This document shows, piece after piece, positions 25,559 through 33,713 of a stretch of 34,252 bases of DNA. The translations under genes and the position numbers were made by a program. Source of the stretch: Alphaproteobacteria bacterium (lineage in GTDB: Bacteria > Pseudomonadota > Alphaproteobacteria > Rhizobiales > Devosiaceae); the NCBI GenBank assembly GCA_018818925.1, contig JAHJQZ010000081.1, forward strand, positions 1 through 34,252, written 5' to 3'. Each line of letters begins with the position of its first letter. The stretch's first letter is position 1. The notes beneath the pieces are model-generated. The model was given only the letters and a program-made list of their open reading frames with translations, was not told the DNA's origin and did not search any database.

Positions 25559-26218
25559 GTGGCAAAAGGTAAAACCGCGCGGCCCGTGACGCGCATCCAG
25601 CGCGAGAAGCGCGAGCAGATTCTCGAGGCGGCGCTCGATGTGTTTTCGGCGAATGGATTCCGGGGCGCCACGATCGACCAGATCGCCGAGGCCGCCGGCA
25701 TGTCCAAGCCCAACCTCCTGTACTATTTCGGCCGCAAGGACGACATTCACAAGGCGTTGATCGGGCGGCTGCTCGACACCTGGCTCGACCCCTTGCGCGC
25801 CATCGACCCCAACGGCGACCCCTTGAGCGAAATCCGCGCCTATATCCGCAGGAAGCTCGAGATGGCGCGCGACTATCCGCGTGAAAGCCGCCTGTTCGCC
25901 AACGAGATCCTTCAGGGCGCCCCGCGCATCATGGATCTGCTCGAAGGCGAATTGAAGGATCTGGTCGACGAAAAAAGCGTCATTCTCAGGCGCTGGATGG
26001 ATCAGGGCCGGCTGGCCCGCGTCGACCCGCGGCACCTCATCTTCGCCATCTGGGCGACCACCCAGCACTATGCCGATTTCGACGTGCAGGTCCGCGCCGT
26101 GCTCGGCCCCGACTTTTCCGGCGAGGGCCGGTTCGACGACGCGGCGCGGCTCTTGGACCAGCTCTTTCTGACCGGCCTCGCCCCGAAGAATGCCCGACAT
26201 GGCGAGCTGGCCAAATAG
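25559..26218 (+). CDS. rutR: RutR-like TetR-family regulator of pyrimidine use
   Basis: TetR regulator of 219 residues. The helix-turn-helix is residues 38-60 (TIDQIAEAAGMSKPNLLYYF). The C-terminal domain keeps the stretch HLIFAIWATTQHYADF, which I know from E. coli RutR, and ARDYPRESRLFANEILQGAP, which is also very close to it. E. coli RutR binds uracil or thymine and releases DNA. GTG 25559 follows a strong GAGGAGGGGG. It is divergent from the aminotransferase, and three matching operators lie in the locus. It is therefore very probably the local pyrimidine-sensing repressor. The symbol is by similarity from memory. Confidence 0.88.
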   Translation: MAKGKTARPVTRIQREKREQILEAALDVFSANGFRGATIDQIAEAAGMSKPNLLYYFGRKDDIHKALIGRLLDTWLDPLRAIDPNGDPLSEIRAYIRRKLEMARDYPRESRLFANEILQGAPRIMDLLEGELKDLVDEKSVILRRWMDQGRLARVDPRHLIFAIWATTQHYADFDVQVRAVLGPDFSGEGRFDDAARLLDQLFLTGLAPKNARHGELAK

Positions 26219-26324
26219 CGTCCGGAGGCAACGCCCGCCCGCGGCGTTTACCCTCGGGTAACTCTAAATCGCGTCTTTGCGCCTGGTGAACGCTCTCTTG
26301 ACGGCTCGTCGCCATACTGGCCGC

Positions 26325-27086
26325 ATGCACCTATCCGACCGCAGCACCGGAGCGCAGATCGCCGTTTTCGTCGACGCCGAGAACATCAGCGCCGACAATT
26401 GGCCGTTGATCGGCGCGGTCTTTGCCGGCCTGGGCGGCGCCATGACGCTCACTTGTTTCGGCGATTTCACCAATCCGTCTCATGCCGGCTGGCTCGCGGT
26501 CTGTCGCGACAATGCCGGCACCGCCGTCATGATCCCCGGCTCGGGCGGCAAGAACGGCGCCGACATCGCCCTGGCGGTCGCCGCCGTCGAGACCCTGATC
26601 GCCGGCGCCGCCGACATGTTCGTCATCGTGTCGAGCGACCGCGATTTTGCGCCGCTCGCCCACCGCATCACCAATGCCGGCCGCATCGCCGTCGGCATCG
26701 GCTACGCCTCGGCCAGTGCCGAATTGCGGAGCGCCTTCGACCGTTACGCGGTGTTGCCGCACCGCCAGGCGGAACCGAAGCCGGCGCCGGCCGTACCGCG
26801 CGTCGAAACGCAACAGCCCGCGCTCCAGCCGCTCTTGACCCCGAAGCAGCAGAACGCGCTCCGGGCGCTCGTTGCCCGGCTGTCGCGCGATGAAAAGGCC
26901 GGTTCGGTGCTGTTGTCGCGCCTCGGTCTGGTGCTTAGGCACGAAGACCCGGCGCTGGCGGCCAGTCTCGCCAAGGGCAGGCTGCGCAAGACGCTCAACC
27001 GCTATCGGCTGGCCGAGGAACAGGGCGAGGGTACCGCCATCAGGGTGTCGCCCGTGGCGGACGCCGCGCTCAAGCGCGCCGGCTGA
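26325..27086 (+). CDS. NYN-domain protein with probable C-terminal OST-HTH/LOTUS-like domain
   Basis: Predicted RNA-acting protein of 253 residues. The NYN (PIN-like nuclease) domain is residues 10-145 with the acidic residues Asp17 (VFVDAEN), Asp80 (GGKNGADIALAV) and Asp105/Asp107 (SSDRDFAPL). A proline-rich linker (about 145-175) leads to a C-terminal winged-helix-like region (about 178-250), with the spacing of an OST-HTH/LOTUS domain. I use ATG 26325; the frame is open upstream to 26277. It follows rutR by about 100 bp and converges on preA. NYN-LOTUS proteins of the LabA type are widespread and mostly uncharacterised. No link to pyrimidine catabolism is evident. Confidence 0.85.
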   Translation: MHLSDRSTGAQIAVFVDAENISADNWPLIGAVFAGLGGAMTLTCFGDFTNPSHAGWLAVCRDNAGTAVMIPGSGGKNGADIALAVAAVETLIAGAADMFVIVSSDRDFAPLAHRITNAGRIAVGIGYASASAELRSAFDRYAVLPHRQAEPKPAPAVPRVETQQPALQPLLTPKQQNALRALVARLSRDEKAGSVLLSRLGLVLRHEDPALAASLAKGRLRKTLNRYRLAEEQGEGTAIRVSPVADAALKRAG

Positions 27087-27130
27087 CGCGCCTTGCCGGC
27101 AATTGCCCGGGGCTTGCGCCGCGACGGCGC

Positions 27131-28444
27131 CTAATCCGCCGCCTCGACGGCGCCGGGATTGTTCGGATGCGTCGTCCAGTTGGCGTAGCCGGGTGCGACC
27201 GGCTTTTTGGTGCGCGGATCCATGCTGCCGGGCGCCATGGGCACCATGGTGATGCAGTCCTCGACCGGGCAGACATTGACGCAGAGGTTGCAGCCGACGC
27301 ATTCGTCGTCCATCACCTCGAAATGCCTGACGCCCTGCTTTTGCGCCATGATCGCCTGGTGCGAGGTGTCCTCGCAGGCGATGTGGCAGCGGCCGCACTT
27401 GATGCAGAGCTCCTGGTCGATATGCGCCTTGGTGACGTAGTTGAGGTTCAAATATTCCCATTTGGTGACGTTGGGCACGGCGCGGCCGATGACGTCGTCG
27501 AGCGTTTTGTGGCCCTTTTCGTCCATCCAGTTGGACAGGCCGCTGATCATCTCCTCGACGATGCGGAAGCCGTAGGTCATCACCGCCGTGCAGACCTGGA
27601 CATTGGTGGCGCCGAGCGCCAGGAACTCGGCTGCGTCGCGCCAGGTGGTGACCCCGCCGATGCCGGAGATCGGCAGGTGTTCCATCTCGGGATCGCGGGC
27701 CAGTTCGGCGACCATGTTGAGGGCGATCGGCTTGACCGCCGGACCGCAGTAGCCGCCATGGCTGCCCTTGCCGTCGATGGTCGGTTCGGGCGCGAAGCTG
27801 TCGAGATCGACGGCGGTGATCGAATTGATGGTGTTGATGAGCGACACCGCGTCGGCACCGCCGTTCTTGGCGGCGCGGGCCGGGTTGCGGATATCGGAAA
27901 TGTTGGGCGTCAGCTTGACGATGACCGGCATGCGCGTGTTGGCCTTGCACCAGCGCGTGACCATTTCAACATATTCGGGCACCTGGCCGACCGCCGAGCC
28001 CATGCCGCGCTCCGACATGCCGTGCGGGCAGCCGAAATTGAGTTCGACCCCGTCGGCGCCGGTCTCCTCGACCCGGCCGAGGATCGCCTTCCAGGCTTCC
28101 TCGAGACAGGGCACCATCAGCGAGACGACGACGGCACGGTCGGGCCAGTCGCGCTTGACCTGCTTTATCTCCCGAAGGTTGAGTTCGAGCGGCCGGTCGG
28201 TGATCAGCTCGATGTTGTTGAGCCCGATCAGGCGGCGGTCGCCGGACCAGATGGCGCCATAGCGCGGACCGTTGACATTGACGACGGGCGGGCCGTCCTC
28301 GCCAAGCGTCTTCCACACGACCCCGCCCCAGCCGGCCCTGAAGGCACGGGTGACGTTATAGGCCTTATCGGTGGGCGGCGCCGAGGCGAGCCAGAACGGG
28401 TTGGGCGATTTGATTCCGACAAAAGTGCTTGAAAGGTCTGCCAT
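27131..28444 (-). CDS. preA: NAD-dependent dihydropyrimidine dehydrogenase, catalytic subunit
   Basis: Reduces uracil or thymine to the 5,6-dihydro form, step one of the reductive pathway. It has 437 residues: an FMN barrel of the dihydroorotate dehydrogenase type, with the catalytic Cys139 in NFGCPHGMSERGMG, followed by a ferredoxin domain. Two [4Fe-4S] sites are visible (Cys347/350/353/357 and Cys382/385/388/392). It begins 14 bp after the preT stop, so the two subunits are made together. The pair corresponds to the split form of mammalian DPD. Confidence 0.96.
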   Translation of the reverse strand: MADLSSTFVGIKSPNPFWLASAPPTDKAYNVTRAFRAGWGGVVWKTLGEDGPPVVNVNGPRYGAIWSGDRRLIGLNNIELITDRPLELNLREIKQVKRDWPDRAVVVSLMVPCLEEAWKAILGRVEETGADGVELNFGCPHGMSERGMGSAVGQVPEYVEMVTRWCKANTRMPVIVKLTPNISDIRNPARAAKNGGADAVSLINTINSITAVDLDSFAPEPTIDGKGSHGGYCGPAVKPIALNMVAELARDPEMEHLPISGIGGVTTWRDAAEFLALGATNVQVCTAVMTYGFRIVEEMISGLSNWMDEKGHKTLDDVIGRAVPNVTKWEYLNLNYVTKAHIDQELCIKCGRCHIACEDTSHQAIMAQKQGVRHFEVMDDECVGCNLCVNVCPVEDCITMVPMAPGSMDPRTKKPVAPGYANWTTHPNNPGAVEAAD

Positions 28445-28458
28445 GTTCGCCTCCCGCG

Positions 28459-29793
28459 CTAGCCCATGAGGCTTTCGTGAATGGATAGTGCCGCCACCTT
28501 GCCGTCCTGCACCGCCGAAACGGTCAGGTCGTCGCCGCTCCTGGCGCAGTCGCCGCCGACCCAGACCCCGGCGAGCGAGGACCTGTTGTGCTCGGAACGG
28601 ACAAAGGCGCCATCCGCGACGGCGAGATCGGCCGGACCGGCCTCCATGACCTGGCCGATGGCGACGAGAACCTGGTCGGCGGCCACCGAGAAGGTCTCGC
28701 CGGTCGCCACCAGCCTTTCGCCATCCTGGCTTGTGTATTCGAAGGTCACCGCCTCGGTGCTTCCGGCGCCGGTCACGGCGACGGGATTGGCGTTGAAGAT
28801 GAGGTGCACGCCATGGGCGGCGGCCAGATCCTGCTCGAAGACCGAAGCCGGCATGCGGGAGCGATCGCGGCGGTAGACGAGCGTGACGCTGCGGGCGCCA
28901 AGCAGCTTCGCCTGGACGGCGGCGTCGATGGCGGTCATGCCGCCGCCGATGACGACGACCTCGCGGCCGACCGGCAGAGCGGACAGGTCGCCGGCCTGAC
29001 GCAGGCGGGAAATGAAGTCGAGGGCGGAGTCGACGCCATCGAGCTCGGCGCCGGGAATGTCGAGGGCCCGCGCCGCGCCGAGGCCGATGGCGACAAAGAC
29101 CGCGTCATACTCGGCTCTCAATCGGTCGAGCGCGACATCGCGGCCGAGCGCCTTGCCGTATTCGATCGATATGCCGCCGATCTGCAACAGCCACTCGACC
29201 TCCGCCTGGGCGAAATTGTCGACCGCCTTGTAAGCGGCAATGCCGAATTCGTTGAGACCGCCGGGCTTGTCCTTTTTCTCGTAGACCGTCACCAGATGGC
29301 CGAGCATGGCGAGACGATGGCCACAGGAAAGGCCGGCCGGACCGGCGCCGACCACGGCGATTTTCCTGCCGGTCGCCGCGGCGCGGGCAAAGAACTGCTT
29401 GTTGGCCGCCATGGCGGCGTCGGTGGCAAAGCGCTGCAACTGGCCGATCTTGACCGGCTTGCCCTCGGCGATTTCGCGCACGCAGACCTCTTCGCACAGC
29501 GTCTCGGTCGGGCAGACGCGGGCGCACATGCCGCCGAAGATGTTTTCCGAAAAGATCGTCTCGGCGGCGCCGAGCGGATTGGACGAGGCGATCTGCCGGA
29601 TGAACATCGGGATGTCGATATGGGTCGGGCAGGCCGTCATGCACGGCGCGTCGTGGCAGAAATAGCAACGATCCGCTTCGACCCGCGCCTCGTGCGAAGA
29701 CAGCACGGGATGCAGGTCGGCGAAATTGGCTGCGTATTGCGCCGGCTCCAGTCGACCCGATGCTATTCCGCTTCTCACCTGTTCGCCGGACAT
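28459..29793 (-). CDS. preT: NAD-dependent dihydropyrimidine dehydrogenase, electron-input subunit
   Basis: Partner of PreA; takes electrons from NADH through FAD and Fe-S clusters. It has 444 residues and the glutamate-synthase small-subunit fold. N-terminal cysteines for clusters are Cys43, 46, 51, 55 and Cys90, 94, 100, 104. The FAD site is GAGPAGLSCG (149 on) and the NAD site GGGMTAID (283 on). SD GGGAGAAGG precedes ATG 29793. It is the first gene of the preT-preA operon, with a promoter and a RutR-type operator upstream. Confidence 0.95.
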   Translation of the reverse strand: MSGEQVRSGIASGRLEPAQYAANFADLHPVLSSHEARVEADRCYFCHDAPCMTACPTHIDIPMFIRQIASSNPLGAAETIFSENIFGGMCARVCPTETLCEEVCVREIAEGKPVKIGQLQRFATDAAMAANKQFFARAAATGRKIAVVGAGPAGLSCGHRLAMLGHLVTVYEKKDKPGGLNEFGIAAYKAVDNFAQAEVEWLLQIGGISIEYGKALGRDVALDRLRAEYDAVFVAIGLGAARALDIPGAELDGVDSALDFISRLRQAGDLSALPVGREVVVIGGGMTAIDAAVQAKLLGARSVTLVYRRDRSRMPASVFEQDLAAAHGVHLIFNANPVAVTGAGSTEAVTFEYTSQDGERLVATGETFSVAADQVLVAIGQVMEAGPADLAVADGAFVRSEHNRSSLAGVWVGGDCARSGDDLTVSAVQDGKVAALSIHESLMG

Positions 29794-29831
29794 GGGCCTT
29801 CTCCCGCTCCATAGACACTGGATTGGAAGGA

Positions 29832-29868
29832 ATGCTAGCGCAGGGATAAATTTTTATCAATTGGTCAA
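29832..29868 (-). promoter_or_regulatory. preT promoter overlapped by a RutR-type operator
   Basis: On the - strand TTGATA (29860-29855) and TAGCAT (29837-29832) are 17 bp apart, with five and four of six consensus matches. The operator TTTATCA-AT-TGGTCAA (29853-29868) matches 12 of 14 fixed positions of the RutR consensus and covers the -35 box, so binding should block RNA polymerase. The -10 lies about 40 bp from the preT ATG. Confidence 0.72.
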
Positions 29869-30040
29869 AAACAATGGCGCCACAGCCAATCGCGGAGCCG
29901 GCGCGGCACCCCCGAACCCGTCCGGTCCGCGTCATGACCGTGCCGGTAGGACGCGTTTCTTGCCGTCCCATCACATTCTGGCCACATCGAACCCGTAGCC
30001 GCCCCGTCTGTCGTCATCGTGTCCCGGGGTAGAGTTTCCA

Positions 30041-30409
30041 TTGTCCACAACACGCGTTCGCCTCGGCGTCGCGGCCCTCTTGGCTGTTTTCGTCGGTCTG
30101 GCCGGTCCCACCTCCGGTCTGTCCGAGGAGCCCCAGCAATGCGGTGCCGCATCCTGGTATGCGCTGCGGTCGCGCACCGCGTCGGGCGAGATGATGAATC
30201 CCGCCGCCATGACGGCGGCCCATCGCACCCTGCCCTTCGGCACCCGCATCAGGGTAACCAATCACGGCAACGGCCGCTCGGTCGTGGTGACGATCAATGA
30301 TCGCGGCCCGTTCATCAACAGGCGCGTGCTCGACCTGTCGCGGGCCGCGGCGGACCGGCTCGGCTTTCGCCATGCCGGAACCGCTGAAATCTGCTTCGAA
30401 CGGGTGTGA
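30041..30409 (+). CDS. Short RlpA-like double-psi beta-barrel protein
   Basis: Exported protein of 122 residues made of a signal peptide (about residues 1-26) and a single RlpA-like double-psi beta-barrel domain. The domain shows AASWYALRSRTASGEMMNP, AAHRTLPFGTRIRVTN and VTINDRGPFINRRVLDLS, including the conserved histidine and aspartate expected for lytic-transglycosylase activity. It lacks the SPOR domain of full RlpA. The start appears to be TTG 30041; no better start gives the signal peptide. It probably acts on peptidoglycan. Confidence 0.85.
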   Translation: MSTTRVRLGVAALLAVFVGLAGPTSGLSEEPQQCGAASWYALRSRTASGEMMNPAAMTAAHRTLPFGTRIRVTNHGNGRSVVVTINDRGPFINRRVLDLSRAAADRLGFRHAGTAEICFERV

Positions 30410-30488
30410 CACAAGGTCTCGCCCCGGAGATCGGGACGCTCGCCGGCCGACGCGACCGGGCGAATCGCGGTCCGGCCGCCGCCGGCGT

Positions 30489-30920
30489 TCAGTCTGCGGA
30501 CTCGTAAGGCGTCAGCGCCACTCCGGCCTCCTCGAACATGTCGCGCGCCGCCGCGAATTCCTCTTTCGGCATCGAGGTGGTGCCGGCGCCGAAAACGATT
30601 GCCCGCACCCCCGCCTGGATCAGGATGCGCGTGCAGGCCGAGCAGCACATGTGGGTGACATAGACGGTGCAGCCGCTGGTGCGGATGCCCTCGCGCGCCG
30701 CGAAGGCGATGAGATTGGCCTCGGCATGCGAGGCAAACAGGTATTTTTGCGGCCGCTCGCGGCGTTCGGGCAGATCGCTGACGCCGCGCGGCGGACCGTT
30801 ATAGCCGGTCAGCCGGATTTCGCCCTCGGGTCCGACCAGAACGGCGCCGACCTTGGTCGAATCCTTGCTCTTTTTGGCGGCATGCAGGGCAAAGCCCATG
30901 TAGTATTCGGTCCAGTCCAT
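30489..30920 (-). CDS. dCMP/cytidine deaminase-family protein
   Basis: Zinc deaminase of 143 residues, closest to deoxycytidylate deaminases (dCMP to dUMP). Zinc and catalytic residues are His65 and Glu67 (SHAEANL), with Cys93 and Cys96. The usual PCxxC motif reads CCSAC (92-96), with a cysteine in place of proline. The protein lacks the longer insert of phage dCMP deaminases. It stands alone, convergent with the RlpA-like gene. It could act on another pyrimidine or be a relative of ComEB. The link to the pyrimidine locus 600 bp away is only proximity; no operator precedes it. Confidence 0.8.
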   Translation of the reverse strand: MDWTEYYMGFALHAAKKSKDSTKVGAVLVGPEGEIRLTGYNGPPRGVSDLPERRERPQKYLFASHAEANLIAFAAREGIRTSGCTVYVTHMCCSACTRILIQAGVRAIVFGAGTTSMPKEEFAAARDMFEEAGVALTPYESAD

Positions 30921-31117
30921 CCTCGGATCCCCGCTTGGTGCTGCCGTTCTACCTCAGGCCGGGCGCGTTCGGAGCGCGCGCCCGTGTCGCAGCCGGCATA
31001 GTGACATTTAGTCCGCAACGTGGATAAATAGAATGCTGCCCGCGTCGCTTGTGCTTGTCAGCGCGTTTGGCTTTAGTAAAACACCAGCCGCGCCGATTTG
31101 ACGGCGGGAGAATCAAG

Positions 31118-32296
31118 ATGGTTTTCGGGCTCGACCGCGCACCCCAGCGCCGCGTCTTTGCTGCGTTTTTCCTGTATTCGTTCGGTCTGGGCGGCATCAA
31201 TCCGCGCCTCGGCGACATCCAGCTGTCCATGGGCATTGGCGAGGCGACGCTCGGCCTGGCGCTGATCGGGGGCGCCATCGGCACCCAGGTGTCGCTGATG
31301 TTCGCCGGCCGGCTTCTCGAAAAACTCGGCGAGCGCAGGAGCCTTTTGCTCGGGATTCCGATGGTGGCGCTGATGATCGCCTCGGTGTCGCTGGCCCCCA
31401 ACCCCTACATGATGTTTCTCGCCATGTTCCTGGCCGGCCTGGCCATCGGCTGCGTCGAGATCGTTCTCAATGTCGAGGCCGACCGGGTCGAATACCAGAT
31501 CGGCAAGCGGGTGATGAACCGCTCGCACGCCTTCTGGAGCTTCGGCTTTTTCGCCGCCGGCGCCGTCAGCGCCGTGGCCAAGGCGCTCGACGTCGATTTT
31601 CGCCTGCATCTGTTCGGCATGGCCCTCGTCATCATCATTTTGTCGACGCTGGTGAACTGGGACTTCAAGCCGGCGCCCAAGCGCGTCGTCGAGGAAGGCG
31701 AGCGGCCGCGTTTCGTCCGTCCCACCGGCGCGATTCTCGTCCTGGTCGCCTTCACCCTGTCGGCCATGCTTCTCGAAGGGGCCGGATCCGACTGGTCGGT
31801 GATCTTCATGCGCGACACCTTCGACACCACCCCCTTCATCAATGCCACCGCCTTTGTCTTCGGCGCCTTCTTCCAGGCGATCACCCGGTTCTTCGCCGAC
31901 GGCTTCATCGAACGGTTCGGGCCGGTCAGGGTGGCGCGCATCCTGCTGACCACGCTCGGGGTCGGTGTGTGTGCCGTCACCTTCTCGACGCATCCGGCCG
32001 TTGCCCTGCTCGGTTTCGCCCTGATGGGCATCGGCACCAGCGCCATCTTCCCGCTGGCAGTGTCGGCGGCAGCGCAGCGCACCGACCGACCGGCCGCCGT
32101 CAATGTCGCGGCGCTGGCGCAGATCTCGTTCATCACCTTCCTTGTCGCGCCGCCCATGCTCGGTTTTGTCGCCGAACACATCTCGATCCGCCATTCGTTC
32201 GGTATCGGCATTCCGCTTGTCATCCTGTCTTTCCTGACGATCGGCGCCTTGCGGCCGCGGGCCGGTATTGCCGAAAAGGCCAAGGCCAATGCCTGA
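31118..32296 (+). CDS. MFS transporter
   Basis: Inner-membrane carrier of 392 residues with about 12 hydrophobic segments. It contains an MFS motif between TM2 and TM3 (FAGRLLEKLGERRSLLLG) and a second, weaker one in the middle (RFFADGFIERFGPVRVARILL). I start at ATG 31118, preceded by GGGAG; an earlier start at 31049 adds a basic stretch that does not look real. Its substrate is unknown; the general pattern fits sugar or drug/metabolite carriers. Its last 8 bp overlap the mmcB start. Confidence 0.88.
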   Translation: MVFGLDRAPQRRVFAAFFLYSFGLGGINPRLGDIQLSMGIGEATLGLALIGGAIGTQVSLMFAGRLLEKLGERRSLLLGIPMVALMIASVSLAPNPYMMFLAMFLAGLAIGCVEIVLNVEADRVEYQIGKRVMNRSHAFWSFGFFAAGAVSAVAKALDVDFRLHLFGMALVIIILSTLVNWDFKPAPKRVVEEGERPRFVRPTGAILVLVAFTLSAMLLEGAGSDWSVIFMRDTFDTTPFINATAFVFGAFFQAITRFFADGFIERFGPVRVARILLTTLGVGVCAVTFSTHPAVALLGFALMGIGTSAIFPLAVSAAAQRTDRPAAVNVAALAQISFITFLVAPPMLGFVAEHISIRHSFGIGIPLVILSFLTIGALRPRAGIAEKAKANA

Positions 32297-32750
32297 CCTG
32301 CCGCTCATCAGCGACGCCCGGCAGTCGCCGACGGCGCTGATGGTGCAGCGTGGCACCATGCGGCTCTTGCGCGGACAGTTCGATCTGAGCTGCTTTGCCG
32401 AAGTGCCGCTCGCCAACGGACGCCGCGCCGATATTCTCGGCGTCGGACCGAAAGGCGAAATCTGGATCGTCGAAATCAAATCGTGCCTTGCCGATCTCCG
32501 TGTCGACGCCAAGTGGCAGTTCTATCGCGATTTCTGCGACCGGTTCTTTTTCGCCAAGCCGCCGGAACTCGATGCCGCGATCTTTCCCGAAAGCGAGGGG
32601 CTGATCGTTGCCGACGGGCACGGAGCCGACATCATCAGGCAAGCGGCGAACGATCCCCTGGCCGGAGCGCGGCGCAAGGCACTGATGCTGCGCCTGACCC
32701 GGCTCGGGGCCGACCGCATCCACGCGCTGATGGATCCCGGACCGCAATAG
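32289..32750 (+). CDS. mmcB: MmcB-family DNA repair protein, PD-(D/E)XK fold
   Basis: Nuclease-like protein of 153 residues, family named after the Caulobacter damage-response gene mmcB. The PD-(D/E)XK core is visible: Glu39, Asp48 (RRADILGV), then Glu62 and Lys64 (IVEIKSC). The stretch AKWQFYRDFCDRFFFAK is characteristic. ATG 32289 overlaps the MFS stop by 8 bp, so the pair is probably co-transcribed. I looked for an SOS box just upstream and did not see one, but the real promoter may lie before the MFS gene. Confidence 0.85.
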   Translation: MPDLPLISDARQSPTALMVQRGTMRLLRGQFDLSCFAEVPLANGRRADILGVGPKGEIWIVEIKSCLADLRVDAKWQFYRDFCDRFFFAKPPELDAAIFPESEGLIVADGHGADIIRQAANDPLAGARRKALMLRLTRLGADRIHALMDPGPQ

Positions 32751-32893
32751 GTCATCATCCGGAAAGCTTGAAAAAGCTCGTCCAGTTTCGACCGCCCTGC
32801 CAGCAAGATTTGTGTCACTTGCGTGACTGCGCCAGATCAATGCGGCTTCTGGCTATCGTCGTCAGGTTTTTCCATCTGAACCTAGGATCCTGG

Positions 32894-33709
32894 ATGGAGC
32901 GCCAAGCGATGCCCAGCCCCCGCAATCAGACGCTGATCGGACTGGGCGTTTTCGCCAGCTATTGCCTGCTCATCCTCGTCGCCAACTGGTTCGCCTCGCT
33001 TTCCGGAGGAGATGACACCTCGCCCTATATGGCGATCAGCGGCAGTCTTCTGGCCTTCGTCGCCATTCCGGTTTTTTCCATCGCCATTCCGCTGTGGCTG
33101 GCTCGGCGTTGGCAGTTGGCCTATGCTTGGTGGCCGGATTCCGCAAGGTCGTGGCTGACCGCGATCGTCTGGGTCGGCGCCTATGTCTTCATCGCGAATT
33201 TCTATGCGCTGCAAGCGCTGTGGAGCGGCCCGTTCGACGTGACGCGCTTCTCCATTCACTTCGTTTCGGCCATGCTGTTTCATGTGCCCTATTATCCTCT
33301 GTTCGCCATCCTGATTTTCAGGACCAGCGAACGCTGGCTCGGCCTGCCGGCTGCCATCGGCATCGCGGCACTGCTGTTCGCGCTCTACCACCTAACGCAA
33401 TACTATTTCTTCCCGACCGGCACCCAGTTGCCGTGGCTGATCGCGCTTTTCGCCATCTTTGTCGCCGACATGCTGCTTTATCTCATTACCCGCAGCCTCG
33501 GTCTGGTCGCACTCGGCCATTGCGTTGGCGGCGCCGTCGGCATGGCCAGCGCCGGCACCTATTTCCCTGGCATGGATTTCGTCTTCTTCGTAACCATCGT
33601 CATCATCGGTGCGCTTCTGGTCTGGTCTATTCTCGACCGCAAGCGGCATGACGGCGCAGCCGATGAGTCGGGAACCGTCTGGCTGAGGCTTGTGCCGTCG
33701 GAACGCTGA
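32894..33709 (+). CDS. Multi-pass membrane protein, possible CPBP-like relative
   Basis: Polytopic protein of about 271 residues with roughly eight hydrophobic segments. ATG 32894 or ATG 32909 (GGAG upstream of the latter) may be the start. A possible CPBP/CAAX-like motif is FALYHLTQYYF near residue 170; another histidine occurs in LGHCVGG. The EExxxR motif that normally carries the first catalytic glutamates is not visible, so it may be a non-catalytic relative or unrelated. It is convergent with the truB fragment, the two stops being a few bp apart. Confidence 0.7.
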   Translation: MERQAMPSPRNQTLIGLGVFASYCLLILVANWFASLSGGDDTSPYMAISGSLLAFVAIPVFSIAIPLWLARRWQLAYAWWPDSARSWLTAIVWVGAYVFIANFYALQALWSGPFDVTRFSIHFVSAMLFHVPYYPLFAILIFRTSERWLGLPAAIGIAALLFALYHLTQYYFFPTGTQLPWLIALFAIFVADMLLYLITRSLGLVALGHCVGGAVGMASAGTYFPGMDFVFFVTIVIIGALLVWSILDRKRHDGAADESGTVWLRLVPSER

Positions 33710-33713
33710 CCCG

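Noticed and set aside
26331-29814. Long antisense frames opposite the NYN gene, preA and preT
   Set aside because: Overlap clear genes completely and have R/G/H-rich translations.
32764-32778. Small hairpin AGCTT-N4-AAGCT after mmcB
   Set aside because: Five-bp AT-rich stem without a T-run; not a credible terminator.
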